Source: Symbiodinium natans (Eukaryota; Sar; Dinophyceae; Suessiales; Symbiodiniaceae). From it: DNA of 64,000 bases. The stretch spans positions 124,001-188,000 of the forward strand of contig CAJNDS010002526.1 of NCBI GenBank assembly GCA_905221605.1, given 5' to 3'. A program made the position numbers and the translations under genes. How positions within the stretch are numbered: the stretch's first letter is position 1; every line of letters starts with the position of its first letter. Of the stretch, positions 12,412 to 25,900 are shown in pieces. The notes beneath the pieces are model-generated. The model was not told the DNA's origin. It saw only the letters and a list, made by a program, of their open reading frames with translations, and searched no databases.

Positions 12412-15400
12412 AAGCTTCCCAGACACATCGGACAGTGGAGGCCACGGTAAGACGATGAAAGACCTGTCAGTGGAGTTGAGGGTTGGCGGTTGGCCCTTCT
12501 GTGATTTGGGGATGTTTTGGGCATGCGATTTGCAGATCACGAATGTTTCTTGGGAAAGCACCCACAACACAACGCTGTCAATCTTGAGCTGTCTTTGCCA
12601 CCCTGGTCTTGCTCATCCCAAGAGAGGCTGGGAATCTCAGGGATCGTCTTGGCTGGGTCCTGAAATCAGCCCATCCTGACACTGGGGTGCCTGACCCTAG
12701 TCCCCATCCACCACCCCGCGATCGACGCCTGATCTTTCGCGCCGTGGGTGTGATCTCCTGGCCTGGGCCAGTTGGTCCTTCGAAGCAAGCAAACATCTGC
12801 GGTACACATGTCATGTCTAGAATTCCTCAGCGGAGCTTGTGAATCTTGCATGGCAGGCCGATCTGTACTCGATGAGCTTGCAATACGCTGGGAGCTGGGC
12901 CGCAGGAAAAAGGCCAGTGTTTCCTGAATACATCTGCATCTAGCAAAAGAGTGTGCGAGCTTCTGTGAAGGAGAACGAGGGCATCTCAAAAGCCAAGCAG
13001 CTGGTCGGCTCAGTATTGGCAGCCGCCAAGCGGCAAACAGGAGCTGCCAGCTCGCTCTTTTTGTCTTTACATGGTTTTTACATGTCTTTAAACGTCTTAA
13101 CGATCCGGGCGCGTGCCTTGACCGGCTTGACCTGTAGGCCTTGAACTTGTCACCGCTGCTTTTGGCAGCACCGCATCCGCTTGGCACCCTTGCAGCGGAA
13201 GCGACGCGTGGCAGTGGCGGCTTCGAGCTTCGATGGCCTGCAGGCCAAGCCTTGCCAGGAGGTTGTCAACGGTGTCGTGTGCCACCGCGCCACAGTATTC
13301 AGGCTGCTATGATGTGGACTGGGGCCAACCTTTCTTTCGCCTTGGCATCCTAGTACTGCGCTCAGTGGCAGCAAAGCTGCTCTTCCTGAAGCATTGTGTT
13401 GCAATTGTGTTCGCCTGCTGCAAGGTCCTTTCGCAGCAGGACTTTGTCGTCGAGGCCTCGTCAGGCTCCACCTTGCACTCATGGCACACTTCGCGACTCC
13501 GTGCGGCACCCCGGCTGCGCGTGCGACGGCTGCACGAAGAGGGCTGGAAGACCCTCGGCTGAGCTTACTGCGTTGTAGTTGTAGCCTTGGCCAGTGCTTC
13601 TCGTAGAAGTCAGAGGGGAGTGCTTCCACAAGATCGTCATGACCCCTATCTCAAGCATGAGGAACAACGAAGGTCTATGAGGGTTTGCCCAACCCTGAAA
13701 GCCCCCCTCCCTCAACCTCCATGGCCAATATCCAAACACCAATCTCGCCACCCCGCGCCTTTTTTCTTGATTTGTTTTCCTAGACTTGACACTGCGGGGG
13801 TTAGTCTATACCTCAGGCACAAGAGACTCTGACTTGTGCTGTCAATCGATTCCGATTCAGCTCTGGCCCTCGAAACTCAAATGTCCGGCGCAAGAAGGTG
13901 CGTGCTTACACATTCCTCGGTTTGCCCTGGACCCCGTTTGGGGGGCTGGGCTGATTGGACTTGTGCATTGTCGGAGCTTTGGGAGAGGGCCCTCGCCGGT
14001 ACATGATCGGCTTGCACAGTCTCTGTGTTTGCTCAGGCTTGTCGCACTTCGCGCAGCGGCAGTGGATGCTTGCATCCTGCCATTCCACCAAGACCCAGAT
14101 CTTTTTAACAGCAAACTGCAGGCCACTCGACCGAACTAGCCGGTCCACATTCCCAGACAGAGAGCCTAATGAGGGCTAGCTAGAAAGTAAGGACTACTTG
14201 TAGTAGCCGTGGGTCAGCAGCAGGCACACAGTCTGGCCAGGTGCGGGTGGTCCGTGCCAATGCTTTGTATCCGCTGGAAGTGAGGCTGGGGCAGTGTCTC
14301 ACACAGCATGTGGGCTGCCTCGATGCAATGATGGCAGGCGTTTGAAGAAGAAGCTGCGCAGAGCTACGCGTGAGGAGGCACATTGCCATCATGAGCCATG
14401 CCTGCTGTACATTTTTGTGCAAGCACGTTCGTCGGACACAAGGTTGATCACAATGTAGCACCTTACAGTATGTCCCTATGTTAATGTGCTCATTCAGCCG
14501 ATCCTGGTGCTGCTTCAAGTAAGGATGGAGCATTACTTTCGTGAGAAATGACCGTCTCGTGCACAGCTTGATATGCTGATTTTGCTGGTAGTTCCAAAGG
14601 TGCATGACGACGAGCTGAGGGAGCAGGTTGCGCAGCAGTTGCTGCAACAGTTGGACTTCATTTTTCCAGATGGACTGGTCTCGGGATCAGGCACCTCCTG
14701 TGTTCTGACGCGTTTGCAGCGAGTTTCCGTGCGTCTTGCATGAGACTTTCATGTCCATGTACAACCGCAAGGCCCCAAGGCAAAGCAAAGCTACTTGTAA
14801 ACATTGCCGGCATGTCAGCTTGCCTCTCCAGGCAAATTGGTGCTGCCAAAGGATGGCGGCCTGGCCGTTGCAGCTTCAGCCAGAAAATGTGATCGTCGGG
14901 ACAATGGTTCTTCGGCGTTGAGACCGTCATATGATGTGACATTCATGAGAGCGAGAGCAGCCTCAGACTGCAGCCGTTGGCTTGTTTATGTCGGTGTTGT
15001 AGATGATATTGATTCAGTTCCAAGCTTGAAGATACGGCGGCTCCTCAGAGTGCTTCGTCTTGACATTCCTTGTACACCGTATGGACGGTTTGGACAAGCC
15101 ACAAGCCTTTCAGCTAGTAATGATCAGCATACTATACTGAGCAAGTCACAAGCAGGCTTCTGCCAACATGTGAGAGTGCGCGTCCCGCTTGGCAATGGCC
15201 AGGCTACTGATTTTTGCATGGCCCACCAGTGCTTTGAATCGCTGCGATGCTGGCTCTTTGCGCCCCTGTCTGGAATCGCTTGCTTCGCCAGTGCCTGAGA
15301 TCGCCACAGTCCAACAGTCCATGGCAGGACAGTGCAGAACACCAGAAGACGAATGAAGATAACACCATGTGACACCTCAGAGGCGCTCGGGCGCCGTCCG

Positions 15401-15968
15401 CCCGGGTTGCGCGCCTAGCAACCGGCGGTCATCTCCTCTTCCGCGTAGTTTCGATGGCCCAGAGCCGTGTCCACCACTACTGCCATGGGAGGACTTTCGA
15501 AATTCGGTTAGCTTCTCCAACAACTGCTCTGCTAGGATGTAGGCAACTTCGACTTCTGCAGATTCTGAGGCATCTGCAATTCAGGGTGGTCTAGGCAGTT
15601 CATGGTGGGTTTTGGATGTTTGGGGTTCAGGGCTGTGTCATCCCCTGGTGACGCTACGCGCCACGTGAGGATCTGGATCAGATCGACGGCTGGACTTTGG
15701 AACACGTATTGGCTTTTGCGGAGGAGTGCGCTGAGTGCAGCACCGACGCTTGAATGGACTTTGGACGGCAGTATAGGCCGAGGGTCACAAAAGGCTTCAG
15801 AGGCTTGTCAACCCCCCCTGAACGGCGCCAAATGGCAACAAAAGGCCCTACAAAGTGCGAGGCCACGAAAGGCAATGCAAAGCCGAGGCCCAAAAGGCCC
15901 TAGAAGGCCAAGGGACCCCCCCGCTCCAGTATGATCAAACCGGGTTGGGCCCGAAAGGCAACACCTCA
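12412..15968. other. No gene recognised
   Basis: Several medium ORFs overlap on both strands around 13097-13629 (the minus frame is 159 codons) and at 14180-14647 (minus). None shows a domain or clear splice limits. From about 15780 to 15930 there are repeated AAAGGC and GGCCC words (AAAAGGCCCTA, CGAAAGGCAA), a low-complexity segment. Confidence 0.3.
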
Positions 15969-16085
15969 GAGAAGGTTTAAGTGTGGCGGAGACCTGGTGT
16001 CATGTATGAACTCAGAATGTCACAAAGGGCTCTGTAGTGACTGTAGTGCCGAGATTCATGAATGTCATGAACGCGAGCGAACCAT
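15969..16085 (+). CDS. Candidate exon with a Cys/His-rich (B-box-like) zinc-binding motif
   Basis: After acceptor CCTCAG the + frame reads FKCGGDLVSC, then CHKGLCSDC, then a segment ending IHECHE. The Cys/His spacing (C-x4-C-x4-C-x2-C-x4-H-x2-C-H) resembles a B-box or related treble-clef zinc domain. No neighbouring exon was joined, so the host protein is unknown. The density of Cys/His in an otherwise unremarkable region is the only support. Confidence 0.35.
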
Positions 16086-17682
16086 CTTGATGCTCAGGAT
16101 AGGGATGCCAGGTCTGACGGTGGCTTTCCACCAGAGACTGATCACATTTTCAAGGCCTGATCTCGACTTCTCTCAGCCTCCATGTCTGAGCGCTAGGATG
16201 TTGATTTCAACGTCGCATCCAAGCATGTTGCGAAGGAAAGCGAAGGATACTGAAGCATGCAACATCCAATCGTACGCCGCTAGTAGGTTCCCACATGTGG
16301 TGAGTGGGTTGATGGCTGGCCTTGATGTGTTTGCCAAAGCCGGAAGCCGTAACATGCTGTGCTTCGCACGCTCCAACTCTCTCATTTTTGACCTCCACCT
16401 CTGTCGATTCAAGTAAACAACTGTAATTCTTTGGCCGTTGGGCTTGTTGGTCAGATGCTGGGACGGTCAGCTCCGGAGCTTGCCTATGTACATGGCCTTC
16501 GGGGACGCAGCCTCTGGAGCAAGGTGGGAAAGGGGTCCACAAAGAGTCACAAAGAGCCACGAAGAGTCGAACAGAGCCATGGTGCTCTTGTATGATCTCG
16601 TGAACTGCCGGCTTGGATGTGCAGATGTGCAGGATCCTCCGTCCGCTCTCCTCCGCCACGTCTTTGGGAGCCTGCAAGGGTCAGCCTCTTGCCTGGAAGG
16701 CTTGAGAGGCTTCGAAAGGCTTCGGAGTTGGCAGTCTAAGAGTATACTTATTCCACTTGTCTCTTCGCTCCTTTGGAGAGGTTTCTCTGTTCTTCTGAAC
16801 TGATTCTCTGGTGCTCCAGTCCACTGGTCCTTCAGCCCAGTACTTGGACGACAGCAGCAACTGTTACCGTTTGTCGTCATCATCAGCAGAGCCATGCATG
16901 CTTCTGCCATTACTGTTGCTGCACAGCGGTGTCTCTTCCTACTATTCGTACTGTTTTGTTGTTCTTATTGTTTTTGCTCTCATTCTTATGGCTACCGCTG
17001 TTGATGGTTGTGGCTAGCAAGATCTTTACTGCTGTTGTGATTATGCCTTGCTTTTTCTATTCTTCTTCCTATGGCAAAGCCCTAAAAGCAAAGCCCTTAC
17101 TACATCCAGTGTACATCCTAGACTCGCAGAAAAAGGCAAACAGCATAACGCTAGTGTAATCCTAAACACAGACAATGTCGATGGAATGTCTTCCCAATGA
17201 ATCAAGAAGAGCCTGTGAGAGCTCCTTTCCAGATGCCGGAACAAAGGGGGTTCCGTACGAAAATCCTCCCCAAAGCCGGACAAAAACTTGAAACGCAAAA
17301 CCAAAACCAAGAACATTGAGTAAGAAGGAACAGCCACCGCTTGGGTTGGTGGATGTGCAAAGCAGGAAAGCATTGTCTGGCTTTCGAGGCTCAGTGTTAG
17401 TTAGTTGTACGGGCTAAGTTGGGGAGATATGTCGCACTTTTCTCAGTTTCCTAGAGCACAGGCCGAAAGCGTCGCACCCTGCAAAACCGGTGCATGCGCC
17501 GCAAGCGTATCGCAGATGAAGTCAGGCTTGTGATAGCTACAAGAAAATCAAGAAAGGAACTCGCAAGTGCATTCCATGTTGTTAGACCCTGGTATGTATA
17601 GTTAGTTTGCATTCTCCGTATTGCTGCAGTGACAGTGACGGGTTTTTTTATTGCTGACTAGATCACCGACACATTGAGAAAG
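16086..17682. other. No gene recognised
   Basis: Open frames overlap on both strands but none is domain-bearing. The stretch from about 16780 to 17060 is T/C-rich on the + strand. Confidence 0.3.
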
Positions 17683-18300
17683 CTTGTGATCGCGGCAAAT
17701 CTGATGGCTGCATGACTTGGAGCACTGTGCTAAGCATGTCGGGATCAAAGGTACTGCACCTGACCGCCATCCATGACTTCGATGCAAAACTGTACAGAGC
17801 CAACGGGATGGAAGTTCTGGAGACGGAAGGTGGAGGTGCGATGCCATGTCTTGACACGGGGAGCTCTGCAGAGTTTGGTCACCTAGGATGCGGCCAAGTT
17901 CCGCGTTCCATGGCGCCTTTTGCAGCGTTGCGAGCTCACTGGCCGAAGGTGACGTACTGAGCGATCTACATAGCAGATCTGCTTGACAGAAGCAAAGCGC
18001 GCCGAAGGTGCCCTGTCTACAATCCGTGTTGGAGCAAGTGCTCAAGGTGCAGTATGTTACCATATTTTTGCCTGAATACGACCCTGCCCCAAGCAGATGC
18101 CATGCCGTGTCATTTCTCATGTTCCATGTGCCCATGCTTTGAGGCTTCAGGGCGACCCCCAACATTCTTGGACTTGGACTTGAGGCACAACATTCGGTCA
18201 CGTTCTTCAGAACCTCTGGTGCTTCTTTATGCTTGGAAGGGAAACCGACTTCACGCAGCTGCTGAACTTGCTGGTAGGCCACGGCTACGAACACTTCAAG

Positions 18301-19092
18301 GCAAGATGCCTGCTCTGTCCCAAGCACTTTGCATGTTGCATGAACCAGCTCACTCCAAGAAGCAGGATACTCAAGCTGCCACGATCAGGGTCGACAAGCC
18401 TACTCCATTCATTGAGATGTGCAGACGTGCAGTTGATGGACTCGAGCTTGTGCAGGTGTCTCGTCGGTCGCACTTCGACTGTACGGACAAGGTATGTGCA
18501 GGAGGGCCATTGGGAGATCAAGCAACTTGACTGAACAAGGCTCTCAAGAACATATTGTGGGAATCGGCGCAATCGGCCCCTCAAAGGCCACGGACTGGCG
18601 CATGGGCCTCCTGTGGCGAAATGCTTCTTCCGTGGCGGCCGATGCCCTGGCGATCCGGGTCCTGGACAGAAGGCTCCGTCCTATTTCGCCATGTTCTGCA
18701 TGGTACGCTCAGTGTGGCATCCAGCCTTGCAGGTCCTCAGAGCAGTTCGCCTTGCATGCAGCCCTGCCAGGGCCACAACGTGGCCTAGGTGGGAAATGTA
18801 GTGAGCAAAGTGCAGATCAGTATAGAAGGTAAGGCTTCATGAAGGGTGCTCACTTCACGGACTCCGAAAGGTCTGTGTCTGACGGGCCAGTTGCGCAATC
18901 GATTCGGGACGGCAGATCTGGAGCAGGTATGGGAGTCTCGTGCCGCAACACGTCGCAGCCGTGTTCGGGGGCTTGCATGCTCAAGTGCTGCTTCAGTACG
19001 CTTCCTGCTAGGTGCTGCGACGCTTTGAGAGCTTCGATGTTTTTGTTGTCGTGCCCACGCAGGACACCCGCCGCCGGTTTTTGCGGTCCTGA
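18301..19092 (+). CDS. Unknown protein, last five exons
   Basis: Exons 18301-18491, 18587-18702, 18733-18828, 18871-18922 and 19012-19092 (TGA) join in one frame. Donors are GTATGT, GTACGC, GTAAGG and GCAGGT; all acceptors are AG followed by G. The second exon reads TDWRMGLLWRNASS and the last FESFDVFVVVPTQDTRRR, a hydrophobic strand followed by a basic end. Two introns would be only 30 and 42 bases, which is short; one or both may be wrong. The first exon may extend upstream in the same frame to about 18130. A further candidate exon lies at 17683-17750 (GT donor after SMSGSK). No family was recognised. A 241-codon minus-strand frame (17602-18327) overlaps and is treated as a shadow. Confidence 0.42.
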
Positions 19093-19129
19093 GTAGTTGT
19101 AAACGCTTGCGCGCCGCCTCGGCAGCCGG

Positions 19130-19450
19130 GCCGGCCCAGAGCATGCTGGACAGGGGTCCCACAGAGGGTCCAATGAGGTCCCAGAGCGGGTTCTCAGGAG
19201 AATGGTCTCAGAGGGGGGGCTTTTGTCTCAGCGGTCGGGGTGCAGGGATGTGTTCCCAGGAAGGTCCCAGAAAGGTCCCAGGCATGTCGGGGGGTCCGAA
19301 GGTCCCACTTCGTGCATTTTGAGGCGCTCCCTTGTAGGAGCCGCAGACAGGCGGGACCCTCCACGGCATCGGTGTGCAGCCGATCCGGGGGGGGTCCAGG
19401 GGGGGGGGGCGCCACAAAATTCTACATGGAGGGGTTGGGTTAGGGGGAAG
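19130..19450. repeat. G-rich tract with GGTCCCA words
   Basis: Recurrent GGTCCCA/GGTCCGA heptamers and runs of G (GGGGGGG near 19208, 19265, 19388 and 19399). No coding signal. Confidence 0.6.
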
Positions 19451-20045
19451 GAGACCGGTCGACCGGTCCGGGTCTGCTTGTTCCACACTTCTCGGCAGAG
19501 AATGTGTATTGTGTTAGAATGGTCGGCATGTTGATGCAGTAGGGATGTACGGTGCGTTAGGACCTCCCGAAATCCTGCAATGTTTCTGCCGGTCATAGAG
19601 CAAGCAGAGGAATAGCGACAGGGTGCGAGTTAAGTACACGGCAAAGTTCGTGGGGAGAAGTTGAAGAAGTCGAATGAGAGCGCTCTTGCGAGCTGGAAGC
19701 CTGATGCGTGCTCAAACGCGATCGAATAAAAAATACAATCACAAACTTTGAACAGGGCAAAGAGAAGCAGTTGAGAGTGCGTCTGCCATTACGTCACGTG
19801 TGTCCCTTCGTCTAGACAGGTCTAGACTGTTGGCCTGAACTTCGGCCGGTGCCAGGACTGTGCTCTTGCTTGTGAGCGGCTCGCTCCATTTAGAGCAGAG
19901 GCCAGAAAGGGGCCTTTCTTGCTTTGCCAGCAAGATCGTTTGGGGGATGGCTGCGAGGTACTCTGCGTCGACAGCCTGTTCATGAGTCCGGAAGAGCTCC
20001 AGTGGATTCGAGAAGGGCCCAAAGCCGACCCCGATATCTGCCCAG

Positions 20046-20428
20046 GCCATCACTGTGCCCACCGGCAGAGCACTTTATACAGAATTGGCAAAGGAGTGCT
20101 CAGAGCGCTCAAGATCAATTTGCGAAGACATGCCACCACGCGTTGAATCAAGCTCCTTTCTATCCAAGGTTTACGTGTGGCGTGATGTGGACACATGTGG
20201 GCGCCTTCTTCGACGCTACATGGGCCGGTGCCCTTTGCAGCCCTTTGCATGTACTGTCTTCCTGCTGGCTCCATCTTTCACATCATGCAGAAGAGTACCA
20301 CCTGGCCCATGCCATGTTGGCTTTTCTCGAAGTCAGAGCGAGATGTGCGCATGCATGTTATTCCAGCACGTGCTCCCCCTACAAGTTTCCTGAACCGGTT
20401 CCGCCAGCATGGAAGAGGAAGTTCTTGA
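20046..20428 (+). CDS. Unknown protein, last two exons
   Basis: Exon 20046-20168 has acceptor GCCCAG, 41 codons in phase 0, and ends SSSFLSK before a GT donor. It joins in phase to exon 20291-20428 (acceptor ATGCAG), which reads KSTTWPMPCWLFSK and ends at TGA after a basic tail. Upstream exons are not resolved; three frames are open around 19900-20040. The gene ends about 300 bases before the first certain PIG-A exon, on the same strand. An overlapping 192-codon + frame (19924-20502) in another phase is the main competing reading. Confidence 0.4.
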
Positions 20429-20745
20429 TTTTCAGTCTCCTGCAAATTAGTAAAGTCAGCCATGAGTTCACTGTGGCTGGCAATCTCAATTCGAGCTACT
20501 AGCGCCCCGATGCGGCCTTTGCCGATGTTATCCGACTGGCGATCCTGTCCGCTGAGTCTCACTGAGACTCGCACGCCAAGGCCCGCCCATATTGATCATA
20601 TTGGGCCTCATATTGGGTCTGGGGCATGTCATACTGTCACGATCCAGGTGAAGAAGAAGCATCAATGACCAAAGAAGCCATGGTGCCTGGCCTTCATGAA
20701 ATTTGAGGGTTGTTTTTATCGCTTTCTGTACGACAAGTGATTGTG

Positions 20746-22963
20746 GATCAGCCATGCCTGAGCAAGGACGGACCTTTGAACATCTGCATGGTGTCAGACT
20801 TCTTTCATCCCGGCCACTTGGTTCTTATGGGCAGGAAATGCTGATGCAGTGTTTCATCTTCATAGGCAGTGTCTGAGAGCTCGAACCTGGGACGGAAGAG
20901 AGTGGGGAAGATAATGGGAAGGGAATGAGAGTAAGAGGTAACACAAACGGCTGGATTGGGTGCAGCGGTGTGCAATGTGTGCAGCGTACATGCCGCCTTT
21001 AAAGAAGTAGACAGCCTGTCAATATCCGACAGTCCTGTCTGAAGGCTTGGGGGGCGTTGAGATGCACATTTACCAGCTTTCCGAGTGCTTGCTTCAGCGT
21101 GGGCACAAGGCGCAGCGCTCGGGCACAGAAGCGGGCTTCATGTGCCGTGCTGGATCATGTGGCAAAACTGTCAGGTCATTGTTGTGACCCACTTTCGTGG
21201 TGCTCGACAGGGTGTTCGCTACATGCGGAATGGATTGTTCTTGAGATGCATTGTTCGATACTTGCAGTGAGCGCCAGTGTTTCCCAAAGTAGTGACATGA
21301 TTGGGGTCACCGGGTTCAAGTGTAGATTGCCTACTTCGCAGGGTGCCCGCAGAGTCCGCGTCTTTCGCTCGAAGCTTGTTCACGCATTGCTCTACACCCT
21401 GCTCCCGCTTAGGTGTCGAAGGGCCTGCAGCGCTCTCTCTTTTCCTTTTCCATGTTCTCTTCACACTGTTTGGGGTCTATGCCGACATAGTGTGTGTTTT
21501 GGACTGCCGAAGGGCCTGCCAGTCTGGGGGTCTGTACCCTCAAAACAACATCGCCCAGGAAGGTCTACTACCTTCCTTTCTTGCCCTTCCACGACAATTG
21601 CACCGCAGCCAAACAGCTACAATCAGTTGTTCACAAGTGCATTCGCTGAAAGACGACAGGTGAAGCTTGTTCAATGACTGATCAGCAAGGTACATTTCCC
21701 ACGTTCCTCTCGTTTTTCCCGCTGATTCGAAAAGTCCTCATCCGTGAGCAGATTGACATTGTCCATGGCCACCAAGCTACGTCCAACCTGGCGCATGAGC
21801 TGCCTGGCCGCAGCCAAGGCAGAGTGATGGTCTGCAGGTGTCTGGATGTCGATATACAATCAGATGACTTGGTTCTTGCCAGAGTTTTCCTAAGTTGCGC
21901 AGTCTCGGATGTTGTAGCATTAAGAATGCCCCTCGACACTGAGCAGGCATGTTCATGAAATCTCAGTGCCCCGCAGCTTCTGCACTGCAGAATCGGCTGC
22001 TCAGGTGCGTTCTTCATGCGCGAACAATGGGGTACCATACGGTGTACACTGACCATTCACTCTTCGGCTTTGCAGATGCAGCTTGCATACACGTCGTACC
22101 CTTGGCCAATGCATCGTGCGACGTCAAATGGGGGGCTTGACTCACTCTGCTCTCGCACTGCGAAAGTCTCAAGATGCTTTGAGGTCAACAAGCTTTTGAA
22201 GTTCTTCCTGACCAATGTAGAGCGACCACGTCGCAAATAGCGGGTGACCAGGGTGGGACGAAACTTGGAGTTGCTTTTTCCAAGGCACTGCATCTGTGTG
22301 TCCCACACGAACCGCGAGAACTTGGTGCTGCGAGCATCTTTAAACCCGACCAATGTTTCCGTTATCCCGAATGCAGTTGACACGAGGCCGGACGTGCCCT
22401 TGAGATCTTTGAGTAGGGTTGTGTCAAGACACAAGATGGACTTGGGAAGCAATCGCATCTGCAGGCGCTTCACTCCAGACACGTCCTGCCGAGCGCCACA
22501 GCCAGCTGTGACAATTGTGGTGGTGAGCCGCCTCACATATCGCAAGGCAGGCTGGTCCACGTGCATTGCGAGCTACAACATGCTACAACATCAATTTGTG
22601 GACTAAGCATGTGAACGCTTGCAAGCCTGCAGGGCGTCGACCTCTTAGTGGGCGCCGTGCCCGAAATCTGCCGGAGGCACGACATCCTGGAACAGGCGCT
22701 TGCAGTGACGAGCGAGTAGAAGGCCTCGAGAGACTAACTGCCAGGAATCCGGATGTGCGATGGTGGCTTGTCTGCTGAAATTCAGATTTCCTCAGATTTC
22801 GTCAGAGTTGGCTCTCAGATGCTCTCGCAAATGACTCACTCGCTTTCTCGACTCTCTCTCTCGACTCTCTCCCGACTATCTCTCAACTTTCTCTCGCTCT
22901 CTCTCTCTCTCTAAATCTCTCTCTCTCTCTCTCTGTTTCTCTCTCTTTCTCTCTCTCGCGCTC

Positions 22964-22994
<31 letters not shown>

Positions 22995-25900
22995 TTTTTT
23001 TTTCTCTCTCTCTCTCTCTCTCTCTCCCTCTCTCTCTCTCTCGATCGACTGAGGGTCATCGGTGGCAGCGGCCCAAAGAGGCTGCTTCTGGAAGAGATGA
23101 TCGAGAGGGCCACTTTGGCTGCAGAAGGGGTGATGTGACATGATGCGTGACTCAGCGAGTCTCGTGGGGTAGAGCGGCCGCATAGTCACATCGAGTCGTG
23201 TTTGCATGCTTTTTCTGCTTTTTGCAAAAAACCCAGTCTCGTGGCAGCCTGCCAGTCGTGCTGCTGAGTCGTGTCTTCAGATCCCTAGGGCTAGCGGCGG
23301 CTATCATGTGAGTCTTGTACTGCAGGAAAATCTTCACGTCGTGGACTTACGTGCCAAGGGGTGCTGCTGCTTTCGCCTCAAACTGAAAGCCGATACAGTG
23401 ACTAGGATCGGGTTGAGCTCTTGGGATCTGTCCCGCACGAAGACGTCCGCAAGGTGCAGCTGCATGCGATTCTCGTTGATTCCTGCAAGCTCTTAGACAT
23501 GTTTACTCAAGTTGCCAGGTTCTGGTAAGAGGGAACATTTTCCTGAACACCTCGCTCACGGAAGCATTCTGCATAGCCATTGTCAGCCTGGCATGCTTGG
23601 CTCATGGGCTGGACCGGTCACGGGGTATGGTTGTCCTGTGTTACAGCACATCATAAGCCAACACCCTGTGGCTAGGCTTGCACAATTTGATGGTGCAGCA
23701 GCACACTGGGCGCGGTAAGACATTTCAGTGATGGTGAACCGCGCAGCCTTTCGTCTCCAAGTCTCCCAGCTCTTTCTGTTACTCTTTCCACTCTAGGCCA
23801 GACTATTCGAATCTCACCCTCATTCGTGCAACAGCGTCCTTTGGAGCTCCCTATGGCAGCAGGGTGGCCACAGAAGGGCGGCCCTGCAGGGCATCGTCAT
23901 CGGCGCTTTGATGGAGAGCTGTTTCAGGGCAGAAGTGGCCGACATGCCCCGGGAGCTCAGGCGACTTCGATCGATCCTGCCGGGTTGGGGGCGGAGACTG
24001 CAGAGCGAAGCCTGGCGGGCCCTGTATCTTGCTCTTCGGGCGAGACGTATACGGTTGGTGGACAAAGAGACGACAACAGATGCGCTCACCGCACGCCCTC
24101 AGTGACTTTAGGTGCAGGTGCTTGGTAGAAGGGTGGGGGCCCGCCCGGCAACTTTGACTCCAATAGGAATTCCGGCTGCGTGGCAGTTTCGCATCAGCTT
24201 CGTGGTGTAGGCACATTTGTGTATGGCAGGCGTTTGAATTCATGGTGAATGGCGCAGCTTTGCGCAAGAATCAAGAAAGCTAGCTCCTTGAAGCTGGGGC
24301 CTCTTCCCCTCACCTTGAACCCCCCTCCCCCACCTAATGGCCTGCAACTTGTGCCAACACATTGCAACAATAATTCCGCAAGAACTGTAAACCCTTCGCG
24401 CCTAAACTTTGCCAGGTATTTGAGAATTTCTGAGCAAATCCCACAAGCTCAGAATCCTTTGCGGAGGAAAGGGCAGGCAAGCGCTGCCTGCCGAAAAACA
24501 CTAGCCGCATGCAACCTTCGGGGCCCTGGCTTTCGTTCCCCCTGCTTTCAAGTTTCCCTGCATATCACGCCTGCTCACACTTGGGCATTGGGAGAGCCTT
24601 AGAAGTTGAGACTATTCTGCCGGTGGCGGTTTTCTCGTCCTGCATCTCTCCAGTAAGGAGTGGTGTGAATCCGTGCCGCCTTGAAGGCATATCCTACGCC
24701 GACCAAAAGGCGTGCCAGTTTGGCGGCCGCGCCAAACGCTTTGCCAAACATTCGATGTCCGTACGTGCTTTGTCTGCGAGGACCTGCTGACCAAGACTCT
24801 TCCCGATGGCTCAAACTGTTTTTCGTCGAGCTGGTTCTCGGCTGTTTGCTTGTGAAAAAGTTCGCAACGATCCTTTCAGGGCTCGAGCACTTTGTGGTTC
24901 ACAATTGAAAAGGGAAATTCGTCGTCGTGCCAGGTGGAGGCAGCTGCTTGCGGGCTCATGGTGGTCTCGACCAACGTTGGGGGAGTCCCGGAAGTGCTCC
25001 CGCTGGAACCTCGAAGCTTCTGAGCTTGAGAACCGAGCATTGCCCATCATTGCCCAGATCGCCACCCCATTAGCCTTCCTCTGCACCCAGGCCTCACATG
25101 ACCCGCCTGGCGGTGCCTCGCGTAGATGCTGTCGTGCAGGTCAAAGTTACGGCTCTTGTGTCGGCAAAGCACGGAGCGCAACATGGATTTAACTTGATTT
25201 AACATGGATGGTCAATGGTCTTTCTTTTCTAGGAGTAGCTTTGCCGTTGACGAGTCTTGGAAGGCCCTCGAAGATGCCCTGAGCTCGCTGCCTCCGACAG
25301 AGGCACTGCCGAACTGCCGAATCGGATGAGCTTGGAAGAGCTGATGTTGGTGGTTTTAATGCGTTGTTTTGCTACTAGGTGGTCTTGCAGGCGAGTATTG
25401 GGTAGTCTATGTGTGTAAGGTTCTTCACGAGGAACATTCTGGCTCGCAAAGAGCCTTTCAAGATTTTGAAACCGCCTGCAAAGGGTTGGCAGAGCAAGGG
25501 TGCCACATGATGAAGCTAAGATAAGCTGACTATTCAATTCACCTGCGCGATGTTTATGATTCAGCACAGATCGAGGCAGCCGCGACTTTTCACGAAGAGG
25601 TGTGCGGGATGTATTCATGGCTGGCACCGTCCCGAGAAGGGTTGCGAGCACATGGTATCCACGGTCATTCCACGTCAGTCTCATATCAAGCAGTGCAAGC
25701 CCATGCCTAGTGTGTGGACAAGATGGCCAAGCGGATACATCGGAGTACTGTGCCTGAACACATGAGGATGTTGCTGAGAGGACGGAGAAGGTTTACCGCA
25801 AGGTCGCCGCTGACTTGGATCGGCTGAAATGAACCTGCTGTAGACTTGGCGATGCTCGGTGGGGTAGGTCAAGACATGTCAAGACACCAAGGTCCAGCTG

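Noticed and set aside
17602-18327. 241-codon minus-strand ORF
   Set aside because: It overlaps + exons that join in phase with downstream exons and has no domain; treated as a shadow.
22883-23207. Arg/Glu-rich minus-strand ORFs
   Set aside because: Translations of the CT microsatellite within a PIG-A intron.
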